Shown: piece after piece, positions 9,711 to 11,174 of the stretch | Layout: each line of letters starts with the position of its first letter | Numbering within the stretch: the stretch's first letter is position 1 | Source of the DNA: Tieghemiomyces parasiticus | Lineage: Eukaryota > Kickxellomycota > Dimargaritomycetes > Dimargaritales > Dimargaritaceae | Assembly (NCBI GenBank): GCA_027575765.1 | Contig: JANBPT010001295.1 | Coordinates: forward strand, 1 to 11,174 | Length of the DNA: 11,174 nt | Reading direction: 5' to 3' | The notes under the pieces: model-generated | Told to the model about the DNA's origin: nothing | What the model saw: the letters and a program-made list of their open reading frames with translations, nothing else | The model's database searches: none | Position numbers and translations under genes: made by a program

Positions 9711-11174
9711 GTAGAAAGAGAGTTGTGCATGCATTAGCTGATCCAGAGTCACCGCAGCAAGCACAGTCTGTGGTCTCAAGAGTTGGTATGGTTGATGAAA
9801 CAGGGACTAAAACGAATAGTTTATGCACATCCCTACTTTGCAGCCTACCTTCTTACCTCTTCATCATGCCGACATCCAAAGCTTCATCCCCCCACCCCTA
9901 CTCAAATCTACCAACCGTGATGTATGGGTCCTAACTTACCACTTTTATTCTGAAGGCTGCAGGGCAGATTATACTATACCTAAACTGACCATCACGTTGA
10001 GCTTAGTTGTCTCGTTACACCACTGTTAATTAGTGGCTAGCTCACTTTCGTACAAGCCACCCTACCATTGAAGATGTGTCTCGGCCTGATCGCCCGTCGG
10101 ATGGCATTGGCCGACTTTACGCGGGGTGTCATAGGTAGAGCTTGGAGGAACTAAAGGCGAAGTAGTCTAACCAATACTAGAACAAATGAAGTAAAAAAAA
10201 CGAAAACTCGTTTCAAGTTGTGGTTTATATGTTGAGTGACAAGCCCTTTGTCGGCATCTGAAAGCTGACGTCCGCAGAAGCTGGCAATCCACAATGACGC
10301 CGTGCATATAGGACTACGACCCCCTAGTACCAGTCATTTGCCGAATAGAATGACTCACACCATCCGTGACTCACCACCAAGGCCCAATTTCGAACACATC
10401 CCCCGGCTATACAAGCAAACAAACCCTAATAATGTCATTCTCCTTACCCCTACATTTATCTAACCTTGAGACGATAGCTATAAAGCGCCTCCCCCGGGTC
10501 TTGTAATACCACGCCCTTGGTTTACTGAAAAGCGATCAGAAGAGTCTTTACACTTGAATGATGGTCCGCATTTGCCATAGTGAACTATTTGACTGGACTA
10601 GTAGAGACATGGGTCGACACTGCAGGGTGGAGCTGAGAGCCTAGGCATATTCGGTCATCATCGAGGCTGATGTAGGATCAGAAGGGCGGACCAACCGGGA
10701 GAAGCCTTAGGCGGATAAGAGGCGGAGGCGCCTGCCCCTATGACGACGTCCAACAGAGCAGGAAGGTTGCTTGGAGGGCGTTACCTATGGGAAATATACA
10801 AATAAGAGAAGAGGGGGATAATAGGATACTGGTAGAGAATAAGGTGGTAATGGATACAGAATGGAGCAGTCTGCCAAAGCAGATCACGATTTAAGGCAAG
10901 GCGAAGGGTGAGGGGAAGAGTATGATACTGGGCTGCAGAAATAGTCCTTAAGGCTCGAGAGAATAGACAATGCCCACGGTGTATGGCTTGCAGAGCCCAA
11001 TTCGTTGGGAGTCCCGATGGTTACCTAGCCCCGGGTTCTTGAATATACGGCACCATCCGCTGGAGACGGCACGGTGGATGAACGGTGGGCTGGAAGACTT
11101 CCATCGGGGAGAGAAAGTAGTTGGTTAGCCATCTACTTGGACACCAGGCTCTTGGGCCTATACTGTATCCAAGT
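9711..11174. other. Right-end region with no supported gene
   Basis: I find no gene here. The frames at 9725-9934 and 9823-10029 are short, overlap each other, and resemble nothing I know. A purine-rich, plus-strand stretch runs from about 10780 to 10930. There is a short A-run near 10193-10200. No tRNA, transposon end or tandem repeat was seen. It may be the flank of a gene beyond the window. Confidence 0.5.

Noticed and set aside
9725..9934. Small ATG-started frame after spermidine synthase
   Set aside because: It is short, overlaps a second equally poor frame, and shows no recognisable domain. It could be an unknown small gene, but nothing supports it.

Overview
This 11,174-base window looks like a piece of a fungal nuclear genome. 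Two of its three genes are split by short spliceosomal introns. All nine introns start with GT and end with AG, seven of the nine donors are GTAAGT, GTAAGC or GTGAGT, and lengths run from about 160 to 380 nt. All three proteins are typical of fungi. The introns are long for a yeast or a typical ascomycete, and coding DNA is GC-rich. This fits an intron-rich, possibly early-diverging filamentous fungus, but the lineage is an inference from gene structure only.

Layout, left to right. Positions 1-1525 hold no gene I can support, only a possible poly(A) signal for the next gene. At 1526-2698 (minus) is an intronless gene for a secreted di-zinc M28 aminopeptidase of the fungal leucine-aminopeptidase type, with signal peptide, propeptide and all metal ligands. 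Positions 2699-3621 are the promoter side of that gene plus non-coding DNA. At 3622-5916 (minus) is a six-exon gene for a saccharopine-dehydrogenase-like oxidoreductase of the SCCPDH family, 440 residues when spliced. Positions 5917-7432 form a 1.5 kb divergent intergenic region with TATA and CCAAT candidates for both flanking genes and two inverted repeats. At 7433-9367 (plus) is a five-exon spermidine synthase gene, 319 residues. From 9368 to 11174 there is AT-rich 3' flank and then about 1.4 kb with no recognisable gene.

The three genes are complete and appear functional. They do not form an obvious pathway: extracellular peptide digestion, a membrane or lipid-droplet oxidoreductase, and polyamine synthesis. 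The oxidoreductase and spermidine synthase genes share a divergent promoter region. The pair recalls the spermidine synthase-saccharopine dehydrogenase fusion known in basidiomycetes, but the oxidoreductase here belongs to a different branch of the saccharopine-dehydrogenase superfamily.

I found no mobile element, CRISPR array, tRNA, rRNA or convincing new system. The points most worth checking are alternative splice sites in the oxidoreductase gene, the structured elements in the divergent promoter, and the contrast between the intronless peptidase and its intron-rich neighbours.
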